Assembly (NCBI GenBank): GCA_026027325.1
Contig: JAMSLZ010000012.1
Span: forward strand, 248,001-312,000
DNA length: 64,000 nucleotides
Direction: 5' to 3'
Source: Actinomucor elegans
Taxonomy: Eukaryota > Mucoromycota > Mucoromycetes > Mucorales > Mucoraceae
Shown: in pieces, positions 12,267 to 21,981 of the stretch
Layout: each line of letters begins with the position of its first letter
Numbering within the stretch: position 1 is the first letter of the stretch
The notes under the pieces: generated by a model
Seen by the model: only the letters and a program-made list of their open reading frames with translations
Database searches by the model: none
Told to the model about the DNA's origin: nothing
Position numbers and translations under genes: made by a program

Positions 12267-12868
12267 AATCATATTTAATAGTCATCGATCTCGTTCCTGA
12301 TCTTGGTCAAATATCACACCTAGTTAGTATTCTATGTTCAGAATGAATTGCTGTATCTAGCAAAACCTCTATTTAATCATAGTACAATAATATCATTGCA
12401 TTTTTTATAAAATTTACCAGTAAACTCTATTTTAATGTTACAGCATCTTGTTTGTAGATCTTACCGTCGATCTCGACTCCATACCCTAACGATTTAATAC
12501 TCCATGTTCAGAATAAACTAATGCATTATTTGAATCCCAATTAGCTTAAGTACATTGAATGCAAGCATAATGCGTATATATTTTTGTCGAAATTTCTCGA
12601 CCAACCTTGAACCTAAGTTGTGTTTGACAAGTGCTTTGCATAAATCTGCCCTAGGGACTATTTCATCCTTTCTATAAGTGGATCATCAGGAGCAGGACGC
12701 GTATTCAAAGCGCGTTACACGTGTATCCAGATACAGGCACTGCATATATTTAATCTCCCCTTAATAGACCTCATTTAAAATGTAATCTATTCTTTGTGTT
12801 AGGCACTTCCTATCGTGCATCTCCCTTTATTAATACATTCCTTCTCTCCATTCCCTTTCCAAGAAATC
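12267..12868. other. Intergenic, promoter side of the GDSL gene
   Basis: AT-rich and without ORFs. 'gcatatatttaatctcccc' (about 12742-12760) is a possible TATA region about 110-130 bp upstream of the start codon. No other element recognised. Confidence 0.4.
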
Positions 12869-14277
12869 ATGAGACTATTCTCTACTTCTTTCTTGACTCT
12901 ATCTCTTTCAGCCGTTACTATGGCAGCTACAGTGAAGAATCTGGTTGTATTTGGCGATTCAAATTCTGGTAAAAAAAAAATACGGCTTGTTGGGAATCAA
13001 AGTGACATTATACTTATCCATAAGACTATAGATGTCGGTAACGGTCAGCGCTGGTCTGATGGTCCTTTGTGGAGCGAATTTCTAGCAGTGGGCTGGAATG
13101 CTTCACTTTACAGCTTTGCATTTAGTGGATCGGTATGCGACAATAGCATATACAATACAATAGCCGAAGAAGACAGAGTACCAAGTTTAAGAGATCAACT
13201 CGAAGCCTATTACAACCTTAATTTGAATTTAAATCCAGAGGAAACAGTGTATGCCTTTTGGTTTGGCATACAAGACGTGTTTGAAATGGCTAAAAGACAC
13301 GGTAACTGAGAAAAAGTAGATTCAAACTTGATAATGGACTAACTTGTAATGTATAGGCCGCCAGGAGCCTGATTATAAAGAGATTATAGACTGTATTGGA
13401 CAGCAACTGGTAAGTAAAAAATGATCTTGCTAGTAACAGTGGCTGACATTCTTGTAGAGAACTGCCCGAAAGGTGTTTTTGTCTGATAGATTCATAGTGC
13501 TCAATGTACCCCCATTTGAAAACATGCCATATTTTGCAGAAACAGAAGTAGCAGTAAACAGAAGTCAAGCAGCAGTAGAAATCAATCGAGGATTAGAGAA
13601 AAACGTAGCCAACCTTAATAAACATCACCATGCGTTAGAAATGGATTATGTAGATATTCACTCATTAATCAACGATATCGTTGTTGATCCATCTGTATTC
13701 AGTTTCCAAAAACCAACTGTGTCCTATCTTGATGATTGTTTTCAGCAAAAAGAATGTAAAAATACCGAGAAAGACTATATTTGGTGGGACAAGACCCATT
13801 TCACATCAGGTATTTAACGCTGTTTTCGACTCATCTCTTCACTTACTCATATGTTTACTGTTAGCATTTCATCAATCAGTTGCTAAAAGCATCTTGGAAG
13901 CTGAATCATATATGCCAAAAGTATCCCTAACAAAAGAAATCATAAATCAACTGAATGATCGCAAATCCAAATTCCATTCGAAAAAATACAGTGCACCGCC
14001 ATCCAAAGGCATTGTAGATGAGCAAGCAAAGCTTTATGATATCAAAAAATCAATACCTGTTCAACCTCAACAGCCTCCTCTAGAAGATGATAGAGAAGAC
14101 TATAGAGAACCAACCGTTTCCAATAACAGGAACCACGCCTACATTGGCTTATTGGTCTTTGTTTTGATCCTCATTGGTATAGTTGCTTGGATCAAGTTTC
14201 CCAATGCCACTCTGTTCGGCTGGTTCCGTAGTAGTTCACGCGGCAAGTTTTCTCCTGTACGTAACGAGGAAGCCTAA
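12869..14277 (+). CDS. Secreted GDSL-family esterase/lipase with C-terminal membrane anchor
   Basis: Predicted 395 aa. Exons: 12869-12968, 13032-13301, 13357-13409, 13458-13809, 13865-14277. The start is the Met that opens a clear signal peptide (MRLFSTSFLTLSLSAVTMAA); an upstream in-frame Met would bury it. Block I is VVFGDSNSD with the nucleophilic Ser; RWSDGPLWSEFLA, WNASLYSFAFSGS and PEETVYAFWFGIQD follow. The catalytic Asp-His pair sits in WWDKTHFTSAFHQ (block V). These fit fungal CE16/lysophospholipase-like GDSL hydrolases. Unlike simple secreted members, this one continues with a Pro/Lys-rich stalk, a hydrophobic helix (YIGLLVFVLILIGIVAW) and a basic tail, so the catalytic domain is probably displayed outside the membrane. 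It acts on acyl or acetyl esters; the exact substrate is unknown. Confidence 0.9.
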
Positions 14278-15127
14278 TTTTTTTTGATAAAATGTACATA
14301 CATTATCGCATCCGTTGCTTAAAAGAATAAATTTATCTTGGCTATCTACTTGAATTTGCTATACGCTTGAGTTGCTAATACTTCAGCACCCTTCAGTTTT
14401 TCAGTATTACCTTTCAAATAGCTACATATATTTATTATTAAATACTCACTTATTATAGTTCAAAAAGCTGGTCTCGAATCCTTTGTAAAATGGCCCATCA
14501 AACTTAATTTACAATATAAAGAATAGCTGGTTACGATGAAAGCTTCATTAGATGCCTTAATAGAAAGAAAACTACTCCCCCCCCCATTTCTTTGAGTTGC
14601 GCTATTCATAATGAAACGGTGGGCTATTTCACTGCAGTGTTTCTGTTCTAGTGTATCTACCTAGAAAATGGAATAATGATAGCCACCGGAATAGACAATC
14701 AAGTGACCAGGTACAGTGTCTAAGATATCAGTCAGGGATTGTTTGTATTACCTAATTCTAGAGGGTTCCTTTATGATCCTATTGTTACAGTTAATCTCCA
14801 TTATAGCTTTTGTTCGCTTAATAAGGTAATAATTTGACAGTATGAAGTGCATCTGCATATATAATTGCTGGTTTTGACAGTTAACATTCTCTTCTAATTA
14901 AAAAGCTTTACTTCAGTATAAATAGCACTGCAAGAATATCATTAAACTTTATACAAGCATCAACAGGTAAAAAACATGATTTTAATATACGCTTAATTAC
15001 ACTACGTCCCTCAATCTGTCATCTATCGTATACCCTCATTTATTCTGGTAAAGGTTTCTAATGCTATAAATACTATTCTATAGCCCTTCTTTGATCTCAC
15101 TTCATCCAGTTTATACTTTAAGCCATC
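14278..15127. other. Intergenic between GDSL and homeodomain genes
   Basis: AT-rich, with a C-run at 14577-14585. A 'ctataaatactattctatag' stretch (15064-15083) about 55 bp before the homeodomain gene start may serve as a TATA region. Nothing else supported. Confidence 0.4.
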
Positions 15128-16945
15128 ATGTATGATCAACAAGCTCCTTTTTATCCAACGGTATTCGAAAACAAACAGTATCAGCAGCAGATGTTACAGG
15201 TCAAAAGCGTCAAAAACAACTACTCTCCAGCTACCGTATCTTCACTCTCTTCCTCGCCTGAGGCTTATTCTACCGACATAGACTTGCAATTTTCTTGTGA
15301 AAATCTCAGTGCCGCGTTCAGTCAAGCTAGTCTCAACACGCCATACGATCCTAATTGTCTTGAGTCCTTGGACGAGTTTCTGGATGAACTCGATGATATG
15401 CAAGAATATGAAACACCTTCTGCTGAAACTATATTATTCTTTGAAATCCTTCAGGAATTTCCTGATCTCGCCACTTTTATTGGCCATAAAGACTTTGGCA
15501 TTTTTGCTCATCTCTGGTTAGATCTGCAGCAAAATATTAGACTAGCCAAGGAACCTTCTCAACGTCCTGTAGTGCAATCCTGGCTCAAGAACGCAGCTCT
15601 TCAAATTCATTTTTTGCTGGTCACTATTGTAAAAACCAATCATGGAAACAAGGACTTGAAATCTGAACCTCGTTGTATGTTTTCTGCGTTTCGCCGCCTC
15701 AAAGACCGTATTGAAATCATGTACCAAGTCTTTGAGCTGATTGAAAATGGCCGTGTTTGGTTTAATCAAACACCTTTGGAAGCCATCGCTCCTTTGTCGA
15801 ATTCAGCTAAAATGATTGCAAAGGATATAATGTATTTTGAAAAGAATCCAGAAATCCTCCCTTTGGTTGATCCAAGCAACGGTCGCGTTGAGCTGGTTAA
15901 TGCTAAAGAAGTGACCATGGAAGACTTATCCATGCGTGTCCTTCATTCGTACAATATGCCGTTCATCTTTGATTCAGCTTCTGCAAAGAGCCTTATCGTC
16001 CAGCTAAATCAGCAAGAAACAACGAATGGTAGATCTTTAAGTCTGCCAAGTTTACAACAAGACTTGCCGGCGTTTTCAGCCTCTGAATCAATCCCCACTC
16101 AAAATTCTCATTTAGACTTCCATGCTCAACAGAATTTCGTTCGTGGAGAATCAAACCCTACCACACCATTTTCCCATATACAACCTGCTTGGATTCATTC
16201 CTCTGGTGTTTGGTCTATGCCTGTAACACCTTACGCATCTACGCGCACTCAAGAAGAAGCTACGATTGCTAGTACAGTCAATACGCCTTGCAATATCATA
16301 CAGGGTTCATCTTTGTCTTTAAACTCTACTACTACTATTACTCCTCTTAATACGTTCAGTGAAGGGAATACGGATGACGAATTCTCTGTTTGTATCAAAG
16401 ACGATGAAGACTATGTGGTTTCTGATCCAGAAGACGAAGACTGGAAAGAAAGTTCTCCACCCAGAAGAAGATCGAAACGCGCTATTGCTGCTACTGTTGT
16501 TGCTGCTACCGTGACCGATCCTAAAACAAGTTTTGGGCAAGATTTACATAAAGTAAAATCCCAGAAACCTCGCAGAAGGGCGACTGAGAGACAATTTACT
16601 CGTCGAACTGCAACTTCATATGACTCGCATACTACTCATTATCTTAAGTCAGTCTTTTTTGATATTTACAGTAGTCGTGATAAGCTTACTAAAGAACAGC
16701 GTCGCCGAGTGCAGAAGGATACGGGTCTGAAACCAAGAAACATTACTTATTGGTTTAGCAATCACAAACGTCGCTTTCAGGCATCATTGGCTGTATACAA
16801 GAAGGTAGTAAAAGAAAGCCAGGGCATGGTGAAAAGTTATGACGATTTTCTGAACTGGAGGCGCTCTCGAGGATTGCCAGATGAAGTACTTGATAAGGAA
16901 GCTATTGGTCTGGATTTGATACTGACAAAACAGCATCAACAATAA
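15128..16945 (+). CDS. Homeodomain transcription factor
   Basis: Single-exon protein of 605 aa. The N-terminal 90 residues are Gln/Ser-rich. Residues ~100-290 form a predicted helical region without a recognised family (ETILFFEILQEFPDLATF and onwards). A long Ser/Thr-rich linker contains an acidic patch (~410-440) followed by a basic PPRRRSKR nuclear-localisation candidate. The homeodomain lies at ~490-552: helix 3 reads NITYWFSNHKRRF, with the invariant Trp48, Phe49 and Asn51, while Arg53 is Lys. Helices 1 and 2 (YLKSVFFDIYS, KLTKEQRRRVQKDTG) have normal spacing. It should bind DNA in the nucleus. The closest resemblance is to fungal HD1-type factors, but no orthologue can be named from sequence alone. 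Confidence 0.85.
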   Translation: MYDQQAPFYPTVFENKQYQQQMLQVKSVKNNYSPATVSSLSSSPEAYSTDIDLQFSCENLSAAFSQASLNTPYDPNCLESLDEFLDELDDMQEYETPSAETILFFEILQEFPDLATFIGHKDFGIFAHLWLDLQQNIRLAKEPSQRPVVQSWLKNAALQIHFLLVTIVKTNHGNKDLKSEPRCMFSAFRRLKDRIEIMYQVFELIENGRVWFNQTPLEAIAPLSNSAKMIAKDIMYFEKNPEILPLVDPSNGRVELVNAKEVTMEDLSMRVLHSYNMPFIFDSASAKSLIVQLNQQETTNGRSLSLPSLQQDLPAFSASESIPTQNSHLDFHAQQNFVRGESNPTTPFSHIQPAWIHSSGVWSMPVTPYASTRTQEEATIASTVNTPCNIIQGSSLSLNSTTTITPLNTFSEGNTDDEFSVCIKDDEDYVVSDPEDEDWKESSPPRRRSKRAIAATVVAATVTDPKTSFGQDLHKVKSQKPRRRATERQFTRRTATSYDSHTTHYLKSVFFDIYSSRDKLTKEQRRRVQKDTGLKPRNITYWFSNHKRRFQASLAVYKKVVKESQGMVKSYDDFLNWRRSRGLPDEVLDKEAIGLDLILTKQHQQ

Positions 16946-17550
16946 GGCTTAAATACCCAGAGTTTACTGGTTGCCTTTCTGCTCTCTTAATTATCATTTT
17001 TTTCTCTCGTAGTTCAAAACTTAAATATTAAAATAAACTCTTATTTATAATCAACACCACTACTTGACTATTTCCAAAGCTTCTACATGGCGACTAGATT
17101 ATTGTTCCTCCTCTGGAGCTTTAAATGCGTTTATCATTTCTTGAAATTGAACTGCCGATTATTTAAAGTAATGATCTAACAGTCTTTCTGTTAAGTTCTC
17201 GCGAAGGAGCGTCGGTCAAGAGTAGTGGTTAAAGCATTGCACTTTTACTAAAGAGGAGACTTAGACAAGCGAAACCACTGGGAGTTGTTTGCGGGAGGTT
17301 GAAGGTGTAGTAATAACTTGGTGAGCAAAGTATCTTCTGGATGGTACAGAGAGCAAAAGACATATTGGGCTTGTAGTATACCTACACATTCGTGCATATG
17401 AGGCAGTGTAGTAAGGTGTGGCATCACTTTGAGTGAAGAGGTTGTGTGGAGTTGCACTTCATACAGAGATTTTCATGCAGAATAAAATTTTCTGCTACAG
17501 ATGTTATAAAAACACGTAATATTATACAATAGGTTGAAAGGGAGGTTTGT
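16946..17550. other. Intergenic before the inverted-repeat element
   Basis: 3' flank of the homeodomain gene. A more GC-balanced patch at 17205-17460 contains a minus-strand ORF of 69 codons with no recognisable motif. No RNA gene could be folded convincingly. Confidence 0.4.
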
Positions 17551-18553
17551 TTTCTTTAACTGTTTGATGATTTATACAGAAATAGCTTAATGCGTCTTGG
17601 CATTCCTTAGCTTTCTTCTTTGAAAAAGGATATAAATACTCTACTAACTGGTTTTCAAAAGGTTCTTTTTTCAAGAAAAAAGAGCTGATTTACTACTTCT
17701 TACTATCAGCAACACCACTTCTAACGATTTTCTATGAGATCGACCAGATTTAGCAGAACAAGAGGCTTAGTCAAACGAAACAAGATTATCTATTAGATTC
17801 ATTATACCATTTGGAGGAACTTTTTGATGGCATGATGTCCAAGAATGATGATGAATCCTCTCGCGATATGGAATTGGTTATGAAAGAGATTGAATTAGGA
17901 GTGATATAAATACCTCATGGTTTGGACTCTAACTAAATTACAAACCAGAGCAGGTTGTTCAATTTGTTTCTCTGCTTCAAAATAAAAAACTACAAAATTT
18001 GCAAAAGCTGCTTCAGAGGCACGAGTCGAAATCAATAGTACCTATAAATTTCACAAACAATGGAAAGAGGCTGAAAAGACAACACTATCAGGCTATAAAC
18101 TTGCGACTGAGATCAAAAGTAAAGAAAATAACATGAAACTTACAGAAGACCATTCGCAGTTTCTTAACAACTAAGTGTAAAATGAGTTATGTGAAGTGGG
18201 TTATGTGAAGTGGGTTATGTGAAGTGGGTTATGTGAAATGGGTTATGTGCTGGGTTATGTGAAATGGGTTATGTGAAATGGGTTATGTGGGTTATGTGCT
18301 GGGTTATGTGCTGGGTTATGTGAAGTGGCTTATGCGGGTTTTGATTGGTGGATTTTTAGATCAAATTACATCCGTACTTATGCAAATATACATGGTTTGG
18401 GAAGGACCTCCAACAGCAACACTAAAAAAGAACAAATGTAGAAGTGACGCTTCTTCTAAAGGTACCTTAGCAACCATGAAAAAAATTTGTGGGCAGTGCC
18501 AAATCATAAAGGATGCAAAAGATAATATAGATTGATGTTCGACCAATAAGTTG
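17551..18553 (+). repeat. Left 1003-bp arm of the inverted repeat
   Basis: Reverse complement of 20979-21981. Reading toward the centre, it contains an open helical segment at 17754-17909 (starts QNKRLSQTKQDYLLD, ends MELVMKEIELGVI, stop) just after a TTTAG acceptor-like site. A second open segment at about 17995-18174 includes KQWKEAEKTTLSGYKLATEI. A third at 18278-18535 contains KCRSDASSKGTLATMKKICG. They are in different frames, so they are exons of an unrecognised gene or relics of one. The second arm carries the same segments. Confidence 0.9.
18184..18339 (+). repeat. Tandem array of GGGTTATGTG-based units (left arm)
   Basis: About a dozen variable units sharing GGGTTATGTG and differing in the tail (AAGT, AAAT, CT or none), giving 9-, 12- and 14-bp periods. 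GGGTTA is a rotation of the TTAGGG telomere hexamer, but the TGTG part is not telomeric. The same unit order appears in inverse orientation at 21193-21348. Confidence 0.95.
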
Positions 18554-18671
18554 CATTTTATTAGATAAAAAAGTCATTCATTTTATCATCTAATTAAACA
18601 CCAGAATTAGCGCAATACGTTCTTCTTAGGTGTCTATTTGTTGCATTTTTCTTTCTTTAATCGTTAAACTG

Positions 18672-20775
18672 ATGGCAAAGCTCGTTGTAGTTATAAATGC
18701 ATGCTTTGAATGCGACAAGAAATATGTTCAAGCTCAAAAGCTCAGGAATCATCTAAAAAATCAGCATTTCATTACAATTCCAGACAGAAAAAAAACTCGG
18801 CGACACAACAACAATGATTTTACCTACGTCAAGACATCTACCGCGCACGATTCTATCGAAGAACAGTTTGGCTGCCCTGCTTGTCTCGAGCATTATACAA
18901 TAAGGCACGAACTGAAAAATCATTATTATTCTAACCATCCAGAGACATTACCGGCAACACAGCATCAACAACAATGTCAAACCACTAACAGTGATGATTC
19001 CATAGCCTACGACAAGCAAAAGAAAGCCACCACTAGTGATGATTTCGATGATGAGCAACAGCAAAACGTAACCAGCAATGATGGCACACCAACAACAGAG
19101 CAACTAGAACAAAGTGGAAAACAAAACAAGAGGCGCGCTAGTTCTAATGATTCCATTGAAAACGAGCTCTTGAATTCGGCATGCATTTTTTTTCCACCTC
19201 CAGATCCTCAAAATCGTTTTATGGTACAGTCTCTCGATGTGAATATCGCCTTTTTCAATTTCCAAAGATCAATCCTTAACAATAAATGGAAATTAACACT
19301 CGAAGACCACATGCATTCCGCCATGGCAATGCACTCGATTCTCTTTTTATCACCGGACCAGCATAATTATGATGATATATCGCCATTTTTTAATCAAACC
19401 ATGTATGCTGCCATTATCAAAACTATCGAAGACATGTATGGATTCAAAAAGCCTTGTTTCCCCATGAGAACCATCACTAAGATACTGAACATCATCCAAG
19501 ACGTTTCGACAAAAACCATCAGTCGTAATAAAGGCATCATGCAGCTTCTTGATCTTGATCTTCCACTACAGGAAGTTAGGTTGGTCAAGACCATCATCCA
19601 ACTGATGGGTAAATTGCCTTGCAACCCAATTAGTGACAATACCAATGAATCTGAGCTTGGGTCTCGATATATCGATCCATTTTTATGTGGTCTTTTTGAT
19701 GATCCTGATCAAGGTATGTATTTAAGATGGACAAACGAAATCACTATGGAAGCCAGAAAGAACGATGATTTGGCGAACAAAAACCGACCCGACATTTGTA
19801 TCACTAGTCTCTGCGGTAGTCGATTTTCAACCAACCATGGTTTCGGAGAGGTCAAGTCGGCAGCATACGACAGCAACCATTTCTGTTGTGTACGTGGATA
19901 GAAAGAGGATTATAATAGAAGAACAGAAGAATAATATCAAAACTGTGGTAAGTCTTTTTATTTCCAAAATTAATTTCGAATGATCTTTTTCTAATCAGCT
20001 AAGAGCTCGTCCTTTTATACTTTTCAGCTTGCTGCGGTTGACTAATGATATTATGGGTATACGTAAGCTAGTAGCTTGTTGACTGCGCGGCTCATAGTGA
20101 CTTGCTGATATTCCAAGATGATGATGATGGCCGACATACTGCGGTACCATATCGGACTGTAAATAAAGGTAAGCATTTTATCTCGGCATAACACTCGATT
20201 AGGAATTTGTCTTTTACTGCTATTTCTTGTTTTATAATAAAGCGTAATAATTACACAGTTGTTCATATTCTGGATTCGGGTAATAATGAGTTACATCTTC
20301 AAGCTATTCATAAAGGTGGGCATATGGCTACCAAAGCCTATACAACCTCTTCTTTACTGATATAATCATGAGCGTTTACAACAATTTCCTTTTATGCAAA
20401 GATCTTTTACGGGTGGCAACGTTCTGTAAAGATGCATTGGACACCCAAAACATGGAAGCTGTACTTGGAATTCAAGCAATTGGTCGAGCGATTTATTTTT
20501 ACATCTTGCTACTGCCAACGAATGGAGTATACGTGTTTCACGAACTCGGCAAAATCCAAATCCCAAACAGCCTGCAAGATTTGACTAAATTAGTGATGGA
20601 TGCTCCTCTTTTGTTACTTATCATTGATATCTTTGAGAGACTTTGCATTCCGTCAGCTCATGTGCGTAATCTTGACCGACATCGTCCAACCATCAGCACA
20701 TCAAGCTTTAATCAAATTTTTTCTTCATCCCAAAATCGAAAACGTATATGCCCACTTCAACGAAGTAATCATTAG
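18672..20775 (+). pseudogene. C2H2 zinc-finger protein with PD-(D/E)XK nuclease-like domain, split by an insertion
   Basis: The start at 18672 is preferred over the upstream in-frame Met at 18630 because the first zinc finger follows at once. Finger 1: C11, C14, H27, H32. Finger 2: C68, C71, H84, H89, both C-x2-C-x12-H-x4-H. A Gln/Ser/Asp-rich linker follows. The C-terminal domain has the order expected of a PD-(D/E)XK core: E328 in a helix (SELGSRYIDPFL), D374 in RPD, E393-x-K395 in GEVK, then a helix KDLLRVATFCKDALD. The frame is open from 18672 to 19883, is broken by a 500-bp insertion at 19884-20383, and resumes exactly in frame at 20389-20775 when the insert and one ATTTC are discounted (532 aa in total). 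As it stands, translation would stop at 19901 (409 aa) after the putative catalytic residues but before the final helix. The nuclease call rests on motif pattern only. Confidence 0.75.
19884..20383. mobile_element. 500-bp TG..CA insertion, probable solo LTR
   Basis: Begins TGTTGTGTACG and ends CGTTTACAACA, imperfect inverted ends of the TGTTG..CAACA kind usual for LTRs. It is bounded by direct ATTTC repeats at 19879-19883 and 20384-20388, a 5-bp target duplication typical of LTR retrotransposons. It interrupts the zinc-finger gene between residues 404 and 405. No gag/pol sequence is present, so it would be a solo LTR left by recombination. No second copy of it is visible in the window. Confidence 0.85.
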
Positions 20776-20978
20776 CCAATTATGAAATTGATATTTTTTT
20801 TTATTACATTACTATATTCTACCCCTTTCTTGTTATTTGCATCATTATTACAGAATGGCGTCCCTTTTTTTTTCTTTTAGTGAATCTTTATTTTACCATC
20901 AGTGCTTATTCCCAGATTTTCATTCCCAAAGTAATAAAACAATCATAACTCATTTCATAACGCCTACTCCATTTTTTT

Positions 20979-21981
20979 CAACTTATTGGTCGGACATCAA
21001 TCTATATTATCTTTTGCGTCCTTTTTGATTTGGCACGGCTCACAAATTTTTTTCATGGTTGCTAAGGTACCTTTAGAAGAAGCGTCACTTCTACATTTGT
21101 TCTTTTTTAGTGTTGCTGTTGGAGGTCCTTCCCAAACCATGTATATTTGCATAAGTACGGATGTAATTTGATCTAAAAATCCACCAATCAAAACCCGCAT
21201 AAGCCACTTCACATAACCCAGCACATAACCCAGCACATAACCCACATAACCCATTTCACATAACCCATTTCACATAACCCAGCACATAACCCATTTCACA
21301 TAACCCACTTCACATAACCCACTTCACATAACCCACTTCACATAACTCATTTTACACTTAGTTGTTAAGAAACTGCGAATGGTCTTCTGTAAGTTTCATG
21401 TTATTTTCTTTACTTTTGATCTCAGTCGCAAGTTTATAGCCTGATAGTGTTGTCTTTTCAGCCTCTTTCCATTGTTTGTGAAATTTATAGGTACTATTGA
21501 TTTCGACTCGTGCCTCTGAAGCAGCTTTTGCAAATTTTGTAGTTTTTTATTTTGAAGCAGAGAAACAAATTGAACAACCTGCTCTGGTTTGTAATTTAGT
21601 TAGAGTCCAAACCATGAGGTATTTATATCACTCCTAATTCAATCTCTTTCATAACCAATTCCATATCGCGAGAGGATTCATCATCATTCTTGGACATCAT
21701 GCCATCAAAAAGTTCCTCCAAATGGTATAATGAATCTAATAGATAATCTTGTTTCGTTTGACTAAGCCTCTTGTTCTGCTAAATCTGGTCGATCTCATAG
21801 AAAATCGTTAGAAGTGGTGTTGCTGATAGTAAGAAGTAGTAAATCAGCTCTTTTTTCTTGAAAAAAGAACCTTTTGAAAACCAGTTAGTAGAGTATTTAT
21901 ATCCTTTTTCAAAGAAGAAAGCTAAGGAATGCCAAGACGCATTAAGCTATTTCTGTATAAATCATCAAACAGTTAAAGAAA
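20979..21981 (-). repeat. Right 1003-bp arm of the inverted repeat
   Basis: Inverted copy of 17551-18553. Differences noticed by eye are confined to the innermost ~60 bp (for example GAGCCGTG here for GGGCAGTG, AAAAAGGAC for ATAAAGGAT, TCCGACC for TTCGACC). Carries the same coding-like segments and the tandem array at 21193-21348. Confidence 0.9.
21193..21348 (-). repeat. Tandem array of GGGTTATGTG-based units (right arm)
   Basis: Inverse image of the array at 18184-18339, with the same order of long and short units, read here on the plus strand as CACATAACCC repeats. Confidence 0.95.

Larger units (their letters stand above)
17551..21981. mobile_element. Long-inverted-repeat element with a C2H2/PD-(D/E)XK-like gene
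   Basis: A 4431-bp unit: two 1003-bp inverted arms (17551-18553 and 20979-21981) flank a 2425-bp centre. The arms have equal length and look identical except for about five bases at their inner ends. Each arm starts TTTCTTTAACTG, carries coding-like segments, and has a GGGTTATGTG-type tandem array at the mirror-image position. The centre holds one gene, now split by a nested insertion. No target-site duplication is obvious outside the arms (left flank ggtttgt, right flank gcaaaaaa). The architecture resembles foldback or long-TIR DNA transposons, but the gene is not a recognised transposase, so mobility is inferred rather than shown. Confidence 0.7.

Noticed and set aside
17200..17300. tRNA-like A-box (TAGTGGTTAAAGCATTG)
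   Set aside because: No matching T-arm with GGTTCRANNCC, and no acceptor stem or cloverleaf could be drawn.
18184..18339. Interstitial telomere repeat
   Set aside because: GGGTTA occurs in each unit, but always followed by TGTG and variable tails rather than a pure hexamer array.
20051..20370. Short open stretches within the 500-bp insertion (e.g. DDDDGRHTAVPYRTVNKV)
   Set aside because: They need introns with weak support, resemble no family, and lie inside an insertion with LTR-type ends.
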